Positions 21,658-31,336 of a stretch of DNA of 64,000 nt are shown piece after piece. A program made the translations under genes and the position numbers. This DNA is from Brenneria bubanii (GTDB lineage Bacteria > Pseudomonadota > Gammaproteobacteria > Enterobacterales > Enterobacteriaceae), in contig NZ_JAKMAJ010000001.1 of NCBI RefSeq assembly GCF_022378355.1, positions 124,001-188,000 of the forward strand, given 5' to 3'. The first letter of the stretch is position 1; each line of letters starts with the position of its first letter. The notes below the pieces were generated by a model. That model was given only the letters and a program-made list of their open reading frames with translations. It made no database searches and was not told where the DNA came from.

Positions 21658-23116
21658 ACTTACCTTTCTCTGTTTGCTCGTCATGCGCCGCGGCTGAGTT
21701 TTTCGCGGCTTCAAAAGCCGCCAGCGTTTGCTGTCTCGCCTGTTTATGGTCGACAATCGGCAGTGGATAGTTCAGGGCGCGCCCCTGTCGATCGGCCCAT
21801 CGGTGGGGCTGATGAATATCTTTATCCGGCACCGCCGCCAATTCGGGCAGCCAGCGACGGATAAAGGCGCCCTGCGGGTCGAATCGCTCCCCCTGGGTGG
21901 TCGGGTTGAAAATGCGGAAATAGGGCGCGGCGTCGGTGCCGGTCGATGCCGCCCACTGCCAGCCGCCGTTATTTGCCGCCAGATCGCCATCCAGCAATTG
22001 CGACATAAAATAGCGCTCCCCTTCACGCCAGTCGATAAGTAAATCTTTTACTAAAAAACTGGCGCAAATCATACGCAACCGGTTATGCATCCAACCGGTT
22101 TGATTCAGCTGCCGCATGGCCGCATCAACGATCGGGTACCCGGTTTTCCCCTCTTGCCAGGCCGCCAGATCGTCCGGCGCCCGACGCCACTGTACCTGCT
22201 GAGTCCATGCGGTGAACGGTTTGTGTTTACACAAATCCGGCCAAAACACCAATAAGTGCCGATAAAATTCACGCCAGACCAGCTCATTAAACCAGACGAA
22301 AGCGCCGCTCTCCCGCTTCTCCAACAGATCGGGACATTCCGCGCGCAACCGGTTAAAACACTGACGAGGAGACAAAACGCCCAATGCCAGATAAGGCGAT
22401 AATTTGCTGGTTCCCGCCAGCGCCGGCAAATCCCGCTGACGATGGTAATCCTGCACCTGCTCGCGGCAGAACTGGCGCAACTGATGCAGGGCCGCCGTTT
22501 CTCCTACCGGAAATTCCGGCCCGACATCCAGCCGAGGATAGCTGAACGGCTTTAACGGCGCCGTGACGTCAACCGCAGCGCCGTTTCTTGGCTCCGGAGC
22601 CGAAACGCTGTCGGTATCGGTTTCCAACAACCGGTGAATAAACGCCTGGCGAAATGGCGTGAATACCTTGTACATATTGCCCTCGCCGGTGAGTACACTA
22701 CCGGGAGGCAACAGCAGGCTGTCATCAAAGCGCCGACACTCAAGGCGATCGGCTAATAATGCTTCCGCCTGTTCATCACGCTGGCGTTCGTTGATTTCAT
22801 ACTGACGGTTATAAAACAGATGCGTGACGCCCTGCCGCTGGCAAAAATCAGCCAGCCAGCTCACCGATGCGGAAAAATCGGCGCACTCATGGTAGTGCAG
22901 CGCTATCCTTTTTTCGGCCAGCGCTTGCCGCAACGCCTTGAGATTTTCCAGCAGAAAAGCGGCCTGCCGCGGCGCCATGTCGTGTCGCCGCCACTGCTGC
23001 GGAGTGGCAATAAACAGCGCGATAACTTTCGCCTGCGGATCCTGGCAAGCCGCATGCAGCGCCTGATTATCAATGGTGCGTAAATCATTACGCAACCAGA
23101 CCAGATGGGTGGTCAT
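21650..23116 (-). CDS. phrB: Deoxyribodipyrimidine photolyase
   Basis: Light-driven repair of cyclobutane pyrimidine dimers. The 488-aa protein starts MTTHLVWLRNDLRTIDNQAL, the antenna-cofactor Rossmann domain. The C-terminal FAD domain has VDAAMRQLNQTGWMHNRLRM, GEWYFM-like GERYFMSQLLDGDLAANNGG and WQWAASTGTDAAPYFRIFNP. It lies 21 bases after ybgA and overlaps ybgI. Confidence 0.98.
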   Translation of the reverse strand: MTTHLVWLRNDLRTIDNQALHAACQDPQAKVIALFIATPQQWRRHDMAPRQAAFLLENLKALRQALAEKRIALHYHECADFSASVSWLADFCQRQGVTHLFYNRQYEINERQRDEQAEALLADRLECRRFDDSLLLPPGSVLTGEGNMYKVFTPFRQAFIHRLLETDTDSVSAPEPRNGAAVDVTAPLKPFSYPRLDVGPEFPVGETAALHQLRQFCREQVQDYHRQRDLPALAGTSKLSPYLALGVLSPRQCFNRLRAECPDLLEKRESGAFVWFNELVWREFYRHLLVFWPDLCKHKPFTAWTQQVQWRRAPDDLAAWQEGKTGYPIVDAAMRQLNQTGWMHNRLRMICASFLVKDLLIDWREGERYFMSQLLDGDLAANNGGWQWAASTGTDAAPYFRIFNPTTQGERFDPQGAFIRRWLPELAAVPDKDIHQPHRWADRQGRALNYPLPIVDHKQARQQTLAAFEAAKNSAAAHDEQTEKGKYA

Positions 23117-23137
23117 AAATTATCCTCAGGCCACCCG

Positions 23138-24097
23138 TTAGTGGCCGTAGCGTAGCCTTAACGTTTCCGGATAGGGCTCAAAATAGCGTTGTCCGGCCAG
23201 GTAATCGTCCGGGTACTCCGCCAGGTAATGATTCAGCAAGGTGATGGGCGCCAGGAGGGGCTGTAATCCCTGCCGATAGCGGTCGATCAGTTGAGCGAGC
23301 TCCTGCCGCTGCGGCGAGTTGAGATACGGGCGGAAATATCCCTGCACATGCATCAGAACATTGGTATGGTTGCGTCGCGTTGCCGGGTGAGACAGGAGCT
23401 TCATCAATCGCAGACGATACTCCTGCGCAAAATCTTCCAGCGACGTCCATTTGTCGATACCGGCAACGAAACGTCCCAGTTCGCGGTATTCAGGTTGGGA
23501 ATGCGCCAGCAGCAGCAGCTTGTAGCGGCTATGGAACGCAATCAGCGCGCCTCGATTAAGCCCCTGCCGCCAAAGCTGATGCAATTCATGCAGGGCATAA
23601 ATCCGTTCAATGAAGTTTTCCTTCAACCCCGGGTCGTGCAGACGGCCATCTTCTTCTACCGGCAACCAGGGGAGCTGACGCATTAGCTCCTGGGTAAACA
23701 GTCCCGTGCCGCTCTTTTGCGCGTTTTTTTGCGACGCGTCATATACTCTGACCCGCTCCATACCGCAACTGGGGGATTTCGCGCAGACGATATAGCCGCA
23801 CAGGTGCTGTAGCTGACTGACTTTTTCCGCAGAAAAACCTTTCATCTGCGCGGTCACATCCAGCGGCGAACCATTGCTGGCGCACAAGATAATGTTCTCT
23901 TCCGCATTTTTGACCAGTCGTAACGCCGGCCTCGGCACCGGCAGCCCGACGGCCATCTCCGGGCAGACGGGTTCAAAATCAAAATACGGTGACAACTGCT
24001 CAACGGCAAATGCCAGGCGTTTATGTCCGCCGTCAAAGCGAACAGGGTTTCCAAGCAGACAGGCACTGATGCCAACCGGAATCTGATCGTACGTCAT
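23138..24097 (-). CDS. ybgA: YbgA-like DUF523-DUF1722 protein
   Basis: 319-aa two-domain protein of unknown function. The N-terminal DUF523 part (about residues 5-155) has SACLLGNPVRFDGGHKR and the Cys-rich CAKSPSCGMERVRVY. The C-terminal DUF1722 part (about residues 190-310) has FHSRYKLLLLAHSQPEYREL and MHVQGYF. E. coli K-12 YbgA holds only the second domain, so this is the longer form. It is adjacent to phrB, as in many genomes, which hints at a repair-linked role. A terminator sits 15 bases before its start codon. Confidence 0.93.
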   Translation of the reverse strand: MTYDQIPVGISACLLGNPVRFDGGHKRLAFAVEQLSPYFDFEPVCPEMAVGLPVPRPALRLVKNAEENIILCASNGSPLDVTAQMKGFSAEKVSQLQHLCGYIVCAKSPSCGMERVRVYDASQKNAQKSGTGLFTQELMRQLPWLPVEEDGRLHDPGLKENFIERIYALHELHQLWRQGLNRGALIAFHSRYKLLLLAHSQPEYRELGRFVAGIDKWTSLEDFAQEYRLRLMKLLSHPATRRNHTNVLMHVQGYFRPYLNSPQRQELAQLIDRYRQGLQPLLAPITLLNHYLAEYPDDYLAGQRYFEPYPETLRLRYGH

Positions 24098-24112
24098 GAT
24101 TTACCCCTTATT

Positions 24113-24142
24113 AAAAAATCCGCTATAACCAGCATAGCGGAT
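24113..24142 (-). terminator. Intrinsic terminator directly before ybgA
   Basis: Minus strand: the perfect 9-bp stem ATCCGCTAT/ATAGCGGAT (24134-24142 with 24118-24126), a 7-base loop, then six T (24113-24118, the last base shared with the stem). The tract ends 15 bases before the ybgA ATG, overlapping the space a ribosome site needs (AAGGGG follows). It may be an attenuator for ybgA-phrB or the end of a transcript whose gene is gone. Confidence 0.8.
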
Positions 24143-24185
24143 CTGGTTTCTGTTCAGGACACCCAATGAAAAAATAAGGTAATAA

Positions 24186-24257
24186 ATCATGATATTAGTT
24201 GGAGCATAAGATTAAAAATCGCCATACTCATCGCTATCATGATATTAAGTGGCGCAT
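24186..24257. repeat. Two 22-base direct repeats before kdpE
   Basis: Copies at 24186-24207 and 24236-24257 match at 19 of 22 positions, both starting ATCATGATATTA and ending GCAT, and are offset by exactly 50 bases. Each includes the ATCATGAT palindrome. They lie between ybgA and kdpE and may be operators for one or both. Confidence 0.65.
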
Positions 24258-24340
24258 GACTTGCCGTATGACTAACGATGTAAGGCGGGATCCGTCCCAC
24301 AGGACATCAAACCTGAACATGCCGAGGAGAGCCGTCCCCA

Positions 24341-25021
24341 TTGCAGGCCACCATTTTAATCGTCGAAGATGAAAAAGAGATCCGCCGCTTTGTCCGTCAA
24401 ACGCTGGAGAGCGAGGGCTGTCGCGTATATGACGCTGAAACCCTGCAGCGTGGTTTGATTGAAGCCGCCACGCGCAAGCCCGAATTGGTTATCCTCGATC
24501 TGGGTCTGCCGGATGGCAGCGGCATCGACTATATCCGCGATCTGCGCCAGTGGAGCGGAACGCCGATTATTGTGCTTTCCGCGCGTACCGACGAGCAGGA
24601 TAAAATCGATGCGCTGGACGCCGGCGCGGATGATTACCTGACCAAACCTTTTGGTATCGGTGAATTGATGGCCAGAGTACGTGTCGCATTGCGCCGCCAC
24701 GGCAGTTCACCGCAGGACACGCCGCAGGTGAGTTTTGGCGCCGTGACCCTGGATCTGCCTAACCGCCTGGTGAGACGTAATGGCGAGGAATTACACCTGA
24801 CGCCCATTGAATTCCGCTTGTTGGCTACGCTGGTGGCAAACCCAGGCAAAGTGTTGACGCAACGCCAACTGCTCACTCAGGTTTGGGGCCCTAATGCCAC
24901 GGAGCACAGTCACTATCTGCGTATCTACATGGGACACCTGCGTCAAAAATTGGAAGACGATCCCGCACGGCCACGCCATCTGTTGACCGAGACGGCCGTG
25001 GGTTATCGTTTTATGCCGTGA
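24341..25021 (+). CDS. kdpE: KdpE-type response regulator (orphan)
   Basis: 226-aa OmpR/PhoB-family response regulator. The receiver domain has the acidic pair VEDEKE, the phospho-acceptor Asp in VILDLGLPDGSGIDYIRDLR, and Lys in DDYLTKPFGIGELMARVRVA. The C-terminal winged helix (about 130-226) contains LTPIEFRLLATLVANPGKVL and SHYLRIYMGHLRQKLEDDP, characteristic of KdpE. The start is TTG with GAGGAGA 10 bases upstream. The usual partner kdpD and the kdpFABC pump genes are not upstream; only 243 bases separate it from ybgA. Confidence 0.93.
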   Translation: MQATILIVEDEKEIRRFVRQTLESEGCRVYDAETLQRGLIEAATRKPELVILDLGLPDGSGIDYIRDLRQWSGTPIIVLSARTDEQDKIDALDAGADDYLTKPFGIGELMARVRVALRRHGSSPQDTPQVSFGAVTLDLPNRLVRRNGEELHLTPIEFRLLATLVANPGKVLTQRQLLTQVWGPNATEHSHYLRIYMGHLRQKLEDDPARPRHLLTETAVGYRFMP

Positions 25022-25068
25022 ATCTGGTTATCCGCCCCCTGCCGGAGTAACATTCCTGCCTCAAGCTT

Positions 25069-25098
25069 GACGACAAAGCCCTAACGGGCGACGTCGTC
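25069..25098 (+). other. Hairpin after kdpE
   Basis: GACGAC..GCCC (25069-25081) pairs with GGGC..GTCGTC (25086-25098), followed by ATTATTG. It could be a weak terminator between kdpE and the downstream transporter gene. Confidence 0.45.
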
Positions 25099-25211
25099 AT
25101 TATTGCGCAAAGCATATCGGAAATGTTTTAACGAGAAGACGGCAGCCATCGGCCCATATCGCCAGCCATCTATTCTGTTTCACCGCTCTATTTCTTCTGG
25201 GATCTCGCATC

Positions 25212-25640
25212 ATGAGTAGCTGGTTAATCTATGCCTTGCTTTCAGCCTTGTGCGCCGCGCTGGTTGCCCTGTTCGGCAAAATCGGTTTGCAAAATCTGGA
25301 TGCCAATACCGCAACGGCGGTTCGTGCCGTGGTGATGGCGCTTTTTCTAGTCGGCGTCGTCGTCATGCAAGGGAAAGTGGCGCTGGTTGGGGAAATCATC
25401 GCCAATAAACGCGCTTTGCTGTTTATTCTTCTCAGCGGCGTGGCGGGCGCTATGTCGTGGCTGTTTTATTTTGTCGCGTTGAAAAACGGCAATGTCGCCC
25501 AGGTAGCGCCAATCGATAAGCTCAGCGTGGTATTTGCTGTCGTACTGGCGGTGCTGCTGCTGGGCGAGAAAATTTCGTTGATGGCAGGCATCGGCGTAGC
25601 ACTGATTTCCGCCGGCGCGCTGATGGTGGCGCTGGGATAA
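25212..25640 (+). CDS. Small EamA-family membrane transporter
   Basis: 142-aa protein with about five hydrophobic helices forming one EamA (drug/metabolite transporter) repeat, half of the usual ten-helix size, so it presumably dimerises. Recognisable stretches are AALVALFGKIGLQN, GAMSWLFYFVALKNGNVAQV and APIDKLSVVFAVVLAVLLLG (shown in part). The start ATG follows TTCTGGGATCTCGCATC, a weak ribosome site. The substrate is unknown. It is separated from kdpE by 190 bases, so co-regulation is uncertain. Confidence 0.9.
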   Translation: MSSWLIYALLSALCAALVALFGKIGLQNLDANTATAVRAVVMALFLVGVVVMQGKVALVGEIIANKRALLFILLSGVAGAMSWLFYFVALKNGNVAQVAPIDKLSVVFAVVLAVLLLGEKISLMAGIGVALISAGALMVALG

Positions 25641-25783
25641 AACATCGCACAGTAAAGCGGGCAAAAGGCGAGCTGAAAGACCCAACCCTACCTAAAAGAT
25701 CGGTTGCCCGAGGTTGCGGCAACGACGCGGTACGGAAAAGAGGGTCGGGAACGGCGGTCATCTTACGACTTTACCTCCAAGCT

Positions 25784-25806
25784 CGGGCGCTGCGATACAG
25801 CGCCCG
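25784..25806 (-). terminator. Hairpin after pgm
   Basis: Perfect 8-bp GC-rich stem CGGGCGCT/AGCGCCCG with a 7-base loop, 9 bases after the pgm stop. It has no T tract, so it is terminator-like rather than a proven intrinsic terminator. Confidence 0.5.
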
Positions 25807-25815
25807 CTTACAGGT

Positions 25816-27459
25816 TTACTTGGCGTTAGCCAGCACCGCGCTGACAATTTCCACCGCTTCTTTCTCAATACGCTCCCGGTGCTCGGCGCCCAGGAAACTC
25901 TCGCAGTAGATCTTATAGGCTTCTTCCGTACCGGAAGGGCGCGCCGCAAACCAGCCGTTGTCGGTCATCACCTTCAGGCCGCCGATAGCGGCGCCGTTGC
26001 CTGGCGCCGCCGTCAAGCGTGCGGTAATAGGATCGCCCGCCAGGGTGCTGGCGGACACCTGCTCGGGCGACAGCTTGGCCAACGCCGCCTTTTGCGCATG
26101 GGTTGCCGAAGCCTGGATACGGTTATAGCTGGGCGCCCCGAAGCGTTTAGCCAGCTCATCGTAATGCTGTTGTGGATTCTTACCCGTCACCGCGGTAATT
26201 TCCGCCGCCAGCAGGCACATAATGATGCCGTCTTTGTCCGTTGACCACGGCGTGCCGTCAAAACGCAGGAAAGATGCGCCCGCGCTTTCTTCGCCGCCAA
26301 AACCAAAACTGCCGTCAAACAAGCCATCAACAAACCATTTGAAGCCGACCGGCACTTCCACCAGCTTACGCCCCAAATCCGCCACCACGCGATCGATCAT
26401 CGCACTGGAAACCAGCGTTTTGCCTACCGCCACCGACTCGCCCCACTGAGGACGATGCTGAAACAGATAGTTGATCGCTACCGCCAGATAATGGTTTGGA
26501 TTCATCAGCCCCGCGGGCGTGACGATACCATGACGGTCATAGTCGGGATCGTTGGCGAACGCCAGATCGAATTTATCACGCAGCGCCAGTAACCCGGCCA
26601 TTGCGGAAACGGACGAGCAATCCATACGGATCACGCCATCATGATCCAGCGTCATAAAACGGAATGTCTGATCGATCTCGTCATTCACCAGCGTCAGATT
26701 CAGTTTGTAATGCTCGGCAATGCGTTGCCAGTAAGCAATGCCTGAGCCGCCCAGCGGATCGACGCCCAACGTCAGCCCCGCTCGCTGAATGGCAGCCATA
26801 TCAACCACGTCGGACAAGCCTTCGACATACGGCTGAACCAGGTCCTGCTGGTGGATATACCCGCTCTTCCAGGCTTGATCCAGCGTGATGCGTTTAACCC
26901 CTCGCAGATCATCCGCCAGCAGCGCATTTGCCCGTTGTTCAATCACGCTGGTGACGTTGGTATCGGCAGGACCGCCATTCGGCGGATTGTATTTGATGCC
27001 GCCATCTTCGGGTGGATTGTGGGACGGCGTAATCACAATGCCGTCCGCCAGCGCGCCACCGTCACGGTTATGCGTCAGAATAGCGTTGGAAACCGCCGGC
27101 GTCGGCGTAAAGCCGTTGTCCTGCTGGACAATCATATCCACGCCGTTGGCGGCCAACACCTCCAGAACCGAAATAAAAGCCGGCTCAGAGAGCGCATGGG
27201 TATCCTTGCCGACATAACAGGGTCCGGTTATTCCCTGTTTGCCGCGCTCTTCGGCGATAGCCTGCGCGATGGCCAGAATATGCGCTTCATTAAAGCTTTG
27301 ACGCCCCGCGCTACCGCGATGGCCTGAGGTACCAAACTTCACCGCATGCGCTGCATTTCCAACTTCCGGACGCAGAACATAATATTGTGACGCCAGTTGG
27401 GCCACATTGATTAAATCGCTTTGCCGGGTAGGCTGTCCGGCTCTTGGGTGATTAGCCAT
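25816..27459 (-). CDS. pgm: Phosphoglucomutase
   Basis: Interconverts glucose-1-phosphate and glucose-6-phosphate, feeding glycogen, LPS and UDP-glucose synthesis. The 547-aa protein closely follows E. coli Pgm. The phosphoserine loop [20 protein letters not shown], the metal loop [14 protein letters not shown] and the sugar loop [10 protein letters not shown] are all present. It lies 28 bases downstream of seqA, as in E. coli. Confidence 0.98.
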   Translation of the reverse strand: MANHPRAGQPTRQSDLINVAQLASQYYVLRPEVGNAAHAVKFGTSGHRGSAGRQSFNEAHILAIAQAIAEERGKQGITGPCYVGKDTHALSEPAFISVLEVLAANGVDMIVQQDNGFTPTPAVSNAILTHNRDGGALADGIVITPSHNPPEDGGIKYNPPNGGPADTNVTSVIEQRANALLADDLRGVKRITLDQAWKSGYIHQQDLVQPYVEGLSDVVDMAAIQRAGLTLGVDPLGGSGIAYWQRIAEHYKLNLTLVNDEIDQTFRFMTLDHDGVIRMDCSSVSAMAGLLALRDKFDLAFANDPDYDRHGIVTPAGLMNPNHYLAVAINYLFQHRPQWGESVAVGKTLVSSAMIDRVVADLGRKLVEVPVGFKWFVDGLFDGSFGFGGEESAGASFLRFDGTPWSTDKDGIIMCLLAAEITAVTGKNPQQHYDELAKRFGAPSYNRIQASATHAQKAALAKLSPEQVSASTLAGDPITARLTAAPGNGAAIGGLKVMTDNGWFAARPSGTEEAYKIYCESFLGAEHRERIEKEAVEIVSAVLANAK

Positions 27460-27487
27460 TGGCGTTTCTCTCTGACGCTGTCGTGAA

Positions 27488-28018
27488 TTAGATGGTTCCG
27501 CAAACTTTTTCTGTCAGCTCTGCCGGAAACTGCATCGCCAGCATAATGTGTTCAATCATGCTTCGTTTACGGCCGGTATTGGTATTGGTAATAACCCAGT
27601 ATGGCGTACCCGGAATATGTTTGGGCTTCGTGTGCGTGCCATTCTGAAGTAATGTTTGCTGGTCGCCCGCGAAATAGACCCGCGTACGGCCATGAAGTGA
27701 TTCTGTTGCCTGTGCGAATTCCTTTGGCGACAGGAGGTAGAGCGAGGACAATACCAGCATGAAGCGATTAATCGCCTTATGCTGCTCGGCGTATTCATCC
27801 GATAACAGTAGCTCGCGCATTGCCCGTACCCGATCGCCCGGACGCGGGGACGACGCGGGTTGCGCCCCGGCGGTAGCGTTCGCCGCGGGCGCCGAAGCGG
27901 CCTGACCGGCGGTGAATTTCAGCATTCGCCGTAAAATATCCGATGCGCTTTCACCGATGTGCTGCGTGTGGCTGGCGATATAACGATAAAGCTCTTCGTC
28001 GACCTCAATAGTTTTCAT
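27488..28018 (-). CDS. seqA: SeqA, negative modulator of replication initiation
   Basis: Binds hemimethylated GATC sites, sequesters oriC and organises nascent DNA. The 176-aa protein starts [20 protein letters not shown], the N-terminal oligomerisation domain. An alanine-rich linker at about residues 38-62 is unusually rich in Ala/Pro. The C-terminal DNA-binding domain has [20 protein letters not shown] and [20 protein letters not shown]. The ATG at 28016-28018 is the family start; a further in-frame start at 28045 adds nine unconserved residues. Confidence 0.97.
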   Translation of the reverse strand: MKTIEVDEELYRYIASHTQHIGESASDILRRMLKFTAGQAASAPAANATAGAQPASSPRPGDRVRAMRELLLSDEYAEQHKAINRFMLVLSSLYLLSPKEFAQATESLHGRTRVYFAGDQQTLLQNGTHTKPKHIPGTPYWVITNTNTGRKRSMIEHIMLAMQFPAELTEKVCGTI

Positions 28019-28378
28019 CTTTATCCAGTACTGTTTAATACCCAATCGGTTTCAAGATGCAGGACAAAACGTTGTCGTTTTGAATGCCGCATGTAGCCAT
28101 CTCAACGGGGCGAGACCCACAGAGAAGCCAGTCATTCAGGATGCCAGCGCGCCTACAGCTTAAAAATATGAAGGGTATATGACTTAAATCAATCGTCAAG
28201 AAGTATACAGGCGAATAACGGCTCTCGAACAGCGGCAGAACGCAGACAACGGTAAAACTCGGATTATGCCTTGCTGTTTCTGTTCTCGCCGGGATGGTTA
28301 TGCCTGTTTCTTCCACGGTAACTCAATGTTGTAGAGTCATGATACCCTAAGCGTCTGTATCTCTGAATGAACTTCACC
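28019..28378. promoter_or_regulatory. Divergent seqA-ybfF spacer
   Basis: About 360 bases between divergent genes. It must hold both promoters, but I see no clean -35/-10 pair, repeat or hairpin. The reading frame running backwards from 28316 to 28035 has no recognisable protein features. Confidence 0.4.
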
Positions 28379-29146
28379 ATGAAATTGAATTATCGCTGGC
28401 ATTATGCGCATCAGCCCAACGGCAAGCTACCTGTGATCCTTATTCATGGCCTGTTTGGCAATCTGGATAATCTTGGTGCACTTGGCCGGGATTTGCAAAA
28501 TCAGCGCGATGTTTTACAGCTTGATCTGCGCAACCACGGCCTGTCGCCACGCGCATCGCAGATGACCTACCCGGCAATGGCGCAGGATGTGCTGGAATTA
28601 CTGGACGCGTTGAGCATTGAACGGGCGATAGTGATTGGTCACTCGATGGGCGGTAAGGTGGCGATGGCGCTCAGCGCCCTGATTCCACAGCGCCTGGCAA
28701 AACTGGTGGTGATCGATATTGCGCCGGTCGATTACCAGACGCGCGGACATGACGACGTCTTCAGCGCATTACGCGCCGTCACCGATGCCGGCATCACCTC
28801 ACGCTCGCAAGCCGCTACGCTGATGCGTCAATATCTGAAAGAAGAAGGCGTGATTCAATTTTTGCTGAAATCTTTTCAACAGGGCGAATGGCGCTTCAAT
28901 GTCCCGGCGCTGTGGGATCAATACGACAACATCGTCGGCTGGCGGACGCTTGCGGCCTGGCAAGGCGCCATTTTATTTATTCGCGGCGAAAACTCGCCTT
29001 ATCTGGACGACAGGTATCGTGACGTTCTACTGCGCCAGTTTCCGATGGCGCGTGCCTATGTGGTGAGCGGCGCCGGACACTGGGTCCATGCCGAAAAACC
29101 CGAAGCGGTCTTGCGCGCGATCCATCGTTTTCTTGATGCGGGTTAA
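28379..29146 (+). CDS. ybfF: YbfF alpha/beta-hydrolase esterase
   Basis: 255-aa esterase of the alpha/beta-hydrolase fold. The nucleophile elbow GHSMGGKVAMAL, the early HGLFGNLDNLG oxyanion region and a C-terminal GAGHWVHAEKPEAV with the catalytic His are visible. I chose the ATG at 28379 (MKLNYRW), matching the E. coli start MKLN; an ATG 12 bases earlier is possible. It is divergent from seqA and followed by ybfE, as in E. coli. The natural substrate is not established. Confidence 0.94.
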   Translation: MKLNYRWHYAHQPNGKLPVILIHGLFGNLDNLGALGRDLQNQRDVLQLDLRNHGLSPRASQMTYPAMAQDVLELLDALSIERAIVIGHSMGGKVAMALSALIPQRLAKLVVIDIAPVDYQTRGHDDVFSALRAVTDAGITSRSQAATLMRQYLKEEGVIQFLLKSFQQGEWRFNVPALWDQYDNIVGWRTLAAWQGAILFIRGENSPYLDDRYRDVLLRQFPMARAYVVSGAGHWVHAEKPEAVLRAIHRFLDAG

Positions 29147-29325
29147 TCAGGAATCCCTGATTAACCGTTGTCCCGGCCAGTGCGGCTAGGGTATGATGGC
29201 GGCCGCAGTAGAGGGACGGCTGAATCAGCCACAGGCATTGTAACCACATCATCAAAATGTACGCGTTGTCTGTTATGTCAGACGCGAACGCATTTTGGTC
29301 CGAAGACCTTGCAGTATCATTACCT

Positions 29326-29607
29326 ATGGCAAAAGAACAAACGGATCGTACCACGCTGGATCTGTTCGCAGATGAGCGTCGTCCGGGCCGCCCGAAGACC
29401 AATCCGCTTTCACGAGATGAACAGTTAAGAATTAACAAGCGTAATCAGCTACGGCGCGACAAAGTTCGCGGATTACGCCGGGTAGAATTAAAAATCAACA
29501 GCGAGGCCGTCGGTATACTTAACGACCTGGCCGCGCAGCGCAATATTAGCCGTAGCGAACTTATTGAAGAAATGTTGCTGGCTCAGTTGTCCGGTAAAAA
29601 GCGCTGA
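29326..29607 (+). CDS. ybfE: YbfE, LexA-regulated family protein
   Basis: 93-aa protein starting MAKEQTDRTTLDLFADERRP, near-identical to E. coli YbfE through the RPGRPKTNPLSRDEQLRINK core. The C-terminal NISRSELIEEMLLAQL looks like a ribbon-helix-helix type segment, so DNA binding is plausible. E. coli ybfE is annotated as LexA-regulated, but I find no CTGT-N8-ACAG box upstream here. The upstream in-frame extension to 29257 is not conserved. Confidence 0.92.
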   Translation: MAKEQTDRTTLDLFADERRPGRPKTNPLSRDEQLRINKRNQLRRDKVRGLRRVELKINSEAVGILNDLAAQRNISRSELIEEMLLAQLSGKKR

Positions 29608-29665
29608 AATAACGTCGCCGGGCTTCTGCGGCACAGCGGCGTCGTCCCTGACGCCACAGCGTTAA

Positions 29666-31336
29666 TCAGAATTTTTCCCAATTATCATTGCCGGGCGGCA
29701 ACGCCTTTTGCCCCTTGCTCGCCATTGCGGCTTTCGGAACGCCCCTGGCTTGCGCCGCCGCCTTCGGCTGTGAAGACTGTTCAGACAGTTGGAATAGTGA
29801 AACCGTCTGATTCAGCAGCGCAGCCTGCTCTTCCAGCGACAACGCCGCCGCCGACGCCTGTTCAACCAGCGCCGCATTCTGCTGAGTAACGCTATCCATT
29901 TCAGCCACTGCCTGACCAACCTGCGCAATCCCTTTGCTCTGCTCTTCCGATGCGGAGGCGATCTCGCCCATGATGTCGGTAACGTTAGTCACTGCGCGTA
30001 CAATTTCATGCATGGTGTTCCCGGCGTCTTCAACCAGATGAGAACCGGTGTCCACACATCTGACTGATTCCGAGATCAGCCCTTCAATCTCTTTCGCCGC
30101 CTGTGCGCTGCGCTGCGCCAGGCTTCTCACTTCGCCCGCTACAACCGCAAAGCCCCGGCCCTGCTCACCCGCGCGAGCCGCTTCCACGGCGGCGTTTAGC
30201 GCCAGAATATTGGTCTGAAAAGCGATGCCGTTAATTACCGTGGTGATTTCTGCGATTTTGCGCGAACTGCTGGAAATTTCCGACATGGTTTTTACGACAT
30301 TATCAACAATACCGCCGCCTTTTTTGGCCGTAGTAGAAGCCTGCAAAGCTAACTGACTGGCATGATTGGCGTTTTCCGCATTCTGTTTCACGGTTGCGGT
30401 CAACTGCTCCATGCTGGCGGCCGTTTCTTCCAGCGCAGAAGCCTGCTGTTCGGTGCGGGAGGACAGATCGTTATTTCCCGCGGAAATTTCCGAAGCGCCC
30501 TGATAAATAGAATCCGTGCTGTTTCTGATGGTGCTGACGGTATTCGCCAGACTGGTTTGCATTTCCCGTAACAACGGAAATAATTTGCCGACGCAGTTGC
30601 GGCCGAAATCGGCAATCGGCTTCCCTAAATGGCCGGAGGCAATTACGCCGAAGTGATCGCGTAAATCGTTTAATGGCCGAACCAGGAATTTAACCAGATA
30701 GCGATCGGTCAGGAACAGCATCACCAGACCAATGATTAAACCGGTCAGCAAAATATTTTGGCCGACCGTGGTAATCTGATCGAAGCGCGCGCCGGCCGCG
30801 ACAAACTTCGCGGAGCCGGCTTGACTGAACGCGGCCAGAGCTGCGCCGAACTGACGACTCAATGGGGGAACCACGTTTTTCGCCTGCGCTTGATAACCAT
30901 CCAGCGCATTCGCCGCCGCTTGTTGATACAAGGGTTCCACCCCCTGAGTGATTAAATTACGCCAGTCCCGGCTGACCGCCTGAACCAGAGCCTCATCCAG
31001 CCCCGCATGATCGACGGCATTAAATGCGGCCAACCCTGATTTCAGAGAATTCAACGCATTCAACGCCGATTCCTGCTCCTTATCGGCCATGTCGTTATCA
31101 CCGTTACGACGCGCATCAACGGAGCGGGCAAGGCGCGTAACCATGCGGAAATACTGGTCGTTGCCTTGATTAATAAAATTTAAGTTTTCTACCAGAAGAG
31201 TGCTGAGTTTGGATGTCGCCGTCATCTCCTTGAAAGAAAACATGGTATATATCGACACGCCGCCCCACAACAGGCAAAAAGCACCAAGCACCCAAAGCAT
31301 GGCCGTTCTAATGGCAATGTTCTTTAAAATTTTCAT
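29666..31336 (-). CDS. Methyl-accepting chemotaxis protein
   Basis: 556-aa chemoreceptor. From the ATG at 31334-31336, with GGAG upstream, it has a membrane helix at about 8-32 and a four-helix periplasmic sensor at about 35-190. A second helix follows at about 190-212 ([15 protein letters not shown]), then HAMP and a long signalling coiled coil with the hairpin tip [24 protein letters not shown]. It ends NDNWEKF, a CheR/CheB-docking pentapeptide of the NWETF type. The ligand is unknown. It is inserted between ybfE and fldA relative to E. coli. Confidence 0.95.
   Translation of the reverse strand: MKILKNIAIRTAMLWVLGAFCLLWGGVSIYTMFSFKEMTATSKLSTLLVENLNFINQGNDQYFRMVTRLARSVDARRNGDNDMADKEQESALNALNSLKSGLAAFNAVDHAGLDEALVQAVSRDWRNLITQGVEPLYQQAAANALDGYQAQAKNVVPPLSRQFGAALAAFSQAGSAKFVAAGARFDQITTVGQNILLTGLIIGLVMLFLTDRYLVKFLVRPLNDLRDHFGVIASGHLGKPIADFGRNCVGKLFPLLREMQTSLANTVSTIRNSTDSIYQGASEISAGNNDLSSRTEQQASALEETAASMEQLTATVKQNAENANHASQLALQASTTAKKGGGIVDNVVKTMSEISSSSRKIAEITTVINGIAFQTNILALNAAVEAARAGEQGRGFAVVAGEVRSLAQRSAQAAKEIEGLISESVRCVDTGSHLVEDAGNTMHEIVRAVTNVTDIMGEIASASEEQSKGIAQVGQAVAEMDSVTQQNAALVEQASAAALSLEEQAALLNQTVSLFQLSEQSSQPKAAAQARGVPKAAMASKGQKALPPGNDNWEKF

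Noticed and set aside
29221-29325. LexA box before ybfE
   Set aside because: The closest match is CTGT-N8-ACGC; the second half fails the ACAG consensus.
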